DNA of 33,933 nt, from NCBI GenBank assembly GCA_021199495.1, contig JAJQHY010000039.1, positions 1 through 33,933 of the forward strand. The letters are read 5' to 3'. A program made the translations under genes and the position numbers. This stretch comes from Lachnospiraceae bacterium (GTDB lineage: Bacteria > Bacillota > Clostridia > Lachnospirales > Lachnospiraceae). Numbering within the stretch: position 1 is the first letter of the stretch; each line of letters opens with the position of its first letter. This document shows positions 31,855-33,933 of this stretch, one piece after another. Below the pieces are notes generated by a model, which searched no databases, was not told where the DNA came from, and saw only the letters and a program-made list of their open reading frames with translations.

Positions 31855-33933
31855 TCAGATCTCTTCCAGCAGCTGTTCAAACTGCTCCGGACTCATCAGC
31901 ACCTTGCGGGGCTTGGTGCCCTCCTCCTCGCCGACCACACCGTAGTCGCAGAGCTGATCCATGATGCGCGCCGCCCGGTTAAAGCCGATGCGGAAAGCCC
32001 GCTGCAGCATGCCGATGGAAGCCTTATCCTTCTCAATAATAAATCTGCCCGCATCCGCAAAAAGAGCGTCCTTACTGTCCGCGGGAGTCTGGCCACCGCC
32101 GGACGAATCCGCCGCCGCGCCGCTGTCCAGGTTCTTCATTTTTTCTTCAATATCCGCGGCATAGACGTTGCCGAGCTGCTGATTTTTCAGGAAATCGACA
32201 ACCCTGCCGATCTCCTCCTCCGTGACGAGCGCACCCTGAATTCTGACAGGCTTTGCGTAGCCCTGCGGATAAAAGAGCATATCACCCTTTCCCAACAGCT
32301 TCTCTGCCCCGTTCATGTCCAGAATGGTACGGGAATCCACGCCGCTCGTGACGGAAAACGCGATTCTGGAAGGCATATTTGCCTTGATCAGGCCGGTAAT
32401 AACGTCCACGCTGGGTCGCTGAGTGGCGATGATCAGATGGATACCGGCGGCTCTGGCCAACTGCGCCAGACGACAGATGCTCTCCTCCACCTCTCCCGGA
32501 GAAACCATCATCAGGTCCGCCAGCTCGTCCACAATAATTACGATCTGCGGCAGCTTTTTGATTTTTTCTCCTTCTCCTGCGGCATTCATGGACTCTGCCT
32601 TCGCATTATACCCGTTTAAGTCACGTACGCCCAGCTGGGCAAACTTCTCGTACCGGTCCATCATCTCCGCCACGCCCCAGTGCAAAGCCGCAGCGGCCTT
32701 TTTCGGATCAGTCACCACCGGAATCATCAGATGCGGAATGCCGTTATAAATATTCAGCTCCACCACCTTGGGATCAATCATGATCATCTGTACATCCGCA
32801 GGGGAAGCTTTATAGATTAAGCTCAGAATAATGGTATTGATACACACGCTCTTTCCTGAGCCTGTGGCACCGGCAATCAGCACATGGGGCATTTTGGCGA
32901 TGTCCGTCACCACCACCTTGCCGGAAATATCCTTTCCGACCGCAAAAGCCAGTTTGGATTTTTCAGTTTTAAAATTCTGAAACTCCGGCGACTCCAGCAG
33001 CTCCCTTAACATGACCGGACTGTTCTCCCGGTTGGGAACCTCAATACCGATGGCAGCCTTGCCGGGAATGGGGGCCTCAATACGGATATCTGTAGCGGCA
33101 AGATTTAACTTGATATCGTCGGAAAGATTGACAATCTTACTTACCTTGACACCCTGCTCCGGCTGAATCTCATAGCGCGTTACCGCCGGACCCTTGCTGA
33201 TGTCCGTGATCGTCACCTTGACGCCGAAGGTCTCCAGGCAGCTCTTTAACCGGGCCGCTGTCTCCCTGAGTTCTCTGGTGGAATCACCTGTTGCAGCTTT
33301 CCCCGGATTCAGAAACTTAAGAGGCGGAAACTGATATTCTCTGGGCACAGGAGGCGCTGCCTGGACAGATGCCGCCTGTGCTTTCGATCCGGCGTCGGCA
33401 GTCTTTGCCGCCGCAAAAGTACCACTTTGAGAGGCAGACGTTGCGCCGCCCATGGAGGTACTGCCAGAGGATGCCGCTGCATCTGCTCCGCTCCCGGACA
33501 GTACAGCCCTCGGTCTGCTGTCTCTTTGCACACCGGGCTCATCCTGATTGCTTTCGGCAGCCGCCCCCAGTGCCTCTCCATAGAGGATCTCCTTCGGAAT
33601 CTCGCGCTGTATATATTCCCCGGCCGCACCCGTTTCATCCGACGGGAAATCAAATTCCCTGCTGACAGGTTCCTGCGCGGACCCTGCCGCAGCGGACGAA
33701 TATGCATATGACGCTGCCTCCGCAACTGCTTCCTCCCCGGGCAGGACATTCTGCTGTGCGTATGTATGTTTTCTCTTCAGTTCCCGGATCGCATCGGAGG
33801 AAGAAGGATCATAGGACATCTCCTGCAGCTGTACCTGCTGTACCGGTTCAGGCGCTTTCGGCGCAGGTGCCGGAGTCCTCGTACTTTTGCGGTACGGAAT
33901 ACCGCTGATATCGCTTTTTGGTCTATCCTGTAC
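31855..33933 (-). CDS. ftsK: DNA translocase FtsK/SpoIIIE (5' end outside the window)
   Basis: At least 692 residues; the frame stays open to the window edge, so the N-terminal membrane domain is missing. A low-complexity Ala/Ser/Pro/Gln linker (first 210 or so residues here) leads to the motor: Walker [14 protein letters not shown] (about 350), Walker [13 protein letters not shown], and [24 protein letters not shown]-terminal winged-helix gamma domain ([26 protein letters not shown]) recognises polar DNA sequences. It pumps chromosomal DNA at the septum. In spore formers the homologue SpoIIIE moves DNA into the forespore, and sequence alone does not separate the two roles. Confidence 0.96.
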   Translation of the reverse strand, partial: VQDRPKSDISGIPYRKSTRTPAPAPKAPEPVQQVQLQEMSYDPSSSDAIRELKRKHTYAQQNVLPGEEAVAEAASYAYSSAAAGSAQEPVSREFDFPSDETGAAGEYIQREIPKEILYGEALGAAAESNQDEPGVQRDSRPRAVLSGSGADAAASSGSTSMGGATSASQSGTFAAAKTADAGSKAQAASVQAAPPVPREYQFPPLKFLNPGKAATGDSTRELRETAARLKSCLETFGVKVTITDISKGPAVTRYEIQPEQGVKVSKIVNLSDDIKLNLAATDIRIEAPIPGKAAIGIEVPNRENSPVMLRELLESPEFQNFKTEKSKLAFAVGKDISGKVVVTDIAKMPHVLIAGATGSGKSVCINTIILSLIYKASPADVQMIMIDPKVVELNIYNGIPHLMIPVVTDPKKAAAALHWGVAEMMDRYEKFAQLGVRDLNGYNAKAESMNAAGEGEKIKKLPQIVIIVDELADLMMVSPGEVEESICRLAQLARAAGIHLIIATQRPSVDVITGLIKANMPSRIAFSVTSGVDSRTILDMNGAEKLLGKGDMLFYPQGYAKPVRIQGALVTEEEIGRVVDFLKNQQLGNVYAADIEEKMKNLDSGAAADSSGGGQTPADSKDALFADAGRFIIEKDKASIGMLQRAFRIGFNRAARIMDQLCDYGVVGEEEGTKPRKVLMSPEQFEQLLEEI

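Noticed and set aside
1-33933. CRISPR arrays, tRNA or rRNA genes, prophage or defence genes
   Set aside because: No regularly spaced repeats, cloverleaf-forming segments, rRNA-like sequence or phage/defence protein families were seen on either strand.

Overview
The window is a 33.9 kb stretch of a Clostridia chromosome (Bacillota), most like Lachnospiraceae. The evidence is gene content and order. It contains the conserved run asp23/yqhY-nusB-xseA-xseB-ispA-dxs-tlyA-nadK-argR-recN-spoIVB. It also has the sporulation genes spoIVA, yqfC and yqfD, the electron-bifurcating transhydrogenase pair nfnAB, and the one-carbon pair fhs-folD. Every supported protein gene lies on the minus strand, so transcription runs from high to low coordinates. 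The right edge cuts the ftsK/spoIIIE gene.

Layout in transcription order. (1) 33933-27830: ftsK (5' end outside the window), fhs, folD, and a zinc-ribbon/TPR membrane protein. (2) 27731-25459: nfnA-nfnB behind their own putative promoter, ending in an 18-bp hairpin. (3) 25387-19970: rlmH, yqfC, yqfD, phoH, ybeY and a MurJ/SpoVB-like flippase. (4) 19894-16273: a BofC-like protein behind a sigma-G/F-type promoter, then two unrelated flavoproteins. (5) 16168-12996: spoIVA behind a sigma-E-like promoter, then a membrane-anchored MutS-family ATPase. (6) 12886-3757: a ten-gene housekeeping operon (asp23 to recN) from one sigma-A promoter, with many overlapping genes covering RNA, DNA and isoprenoid functions. 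(7) 3692-294: spoIVB broken by one in-frame UAG, then a glycogen debranching enzyme where spo0A is usually found. (8) 1-293: no gene, but a densely palindromic, mobile-element-like or structured-RNA-like segment.

The most interesting material concerns sporulation. spoIVB encodes the signalling protease that triggers late mother-cell gene expression, and here it carries a clean amber codon with the frame otherwise intact. Its usual neighbour spo0A is absent. The protein resembling the SpoIVB inhibitor BofC lies 16 kb away behind a promoter with the same -10 sequence and spacing as that of spoIVB. spoIVB also has a nested hairpin that would hide its ribosome binding site only on read-through mRNA from recN. 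yqfC has a 12-codon leader ORF ending inside a hairpin that covers the yqfC start codon. No wholly new multi-gene system (defence, CRISPR, biosynthetic cluster or prophage) is visible; most genes are conserved core genes.
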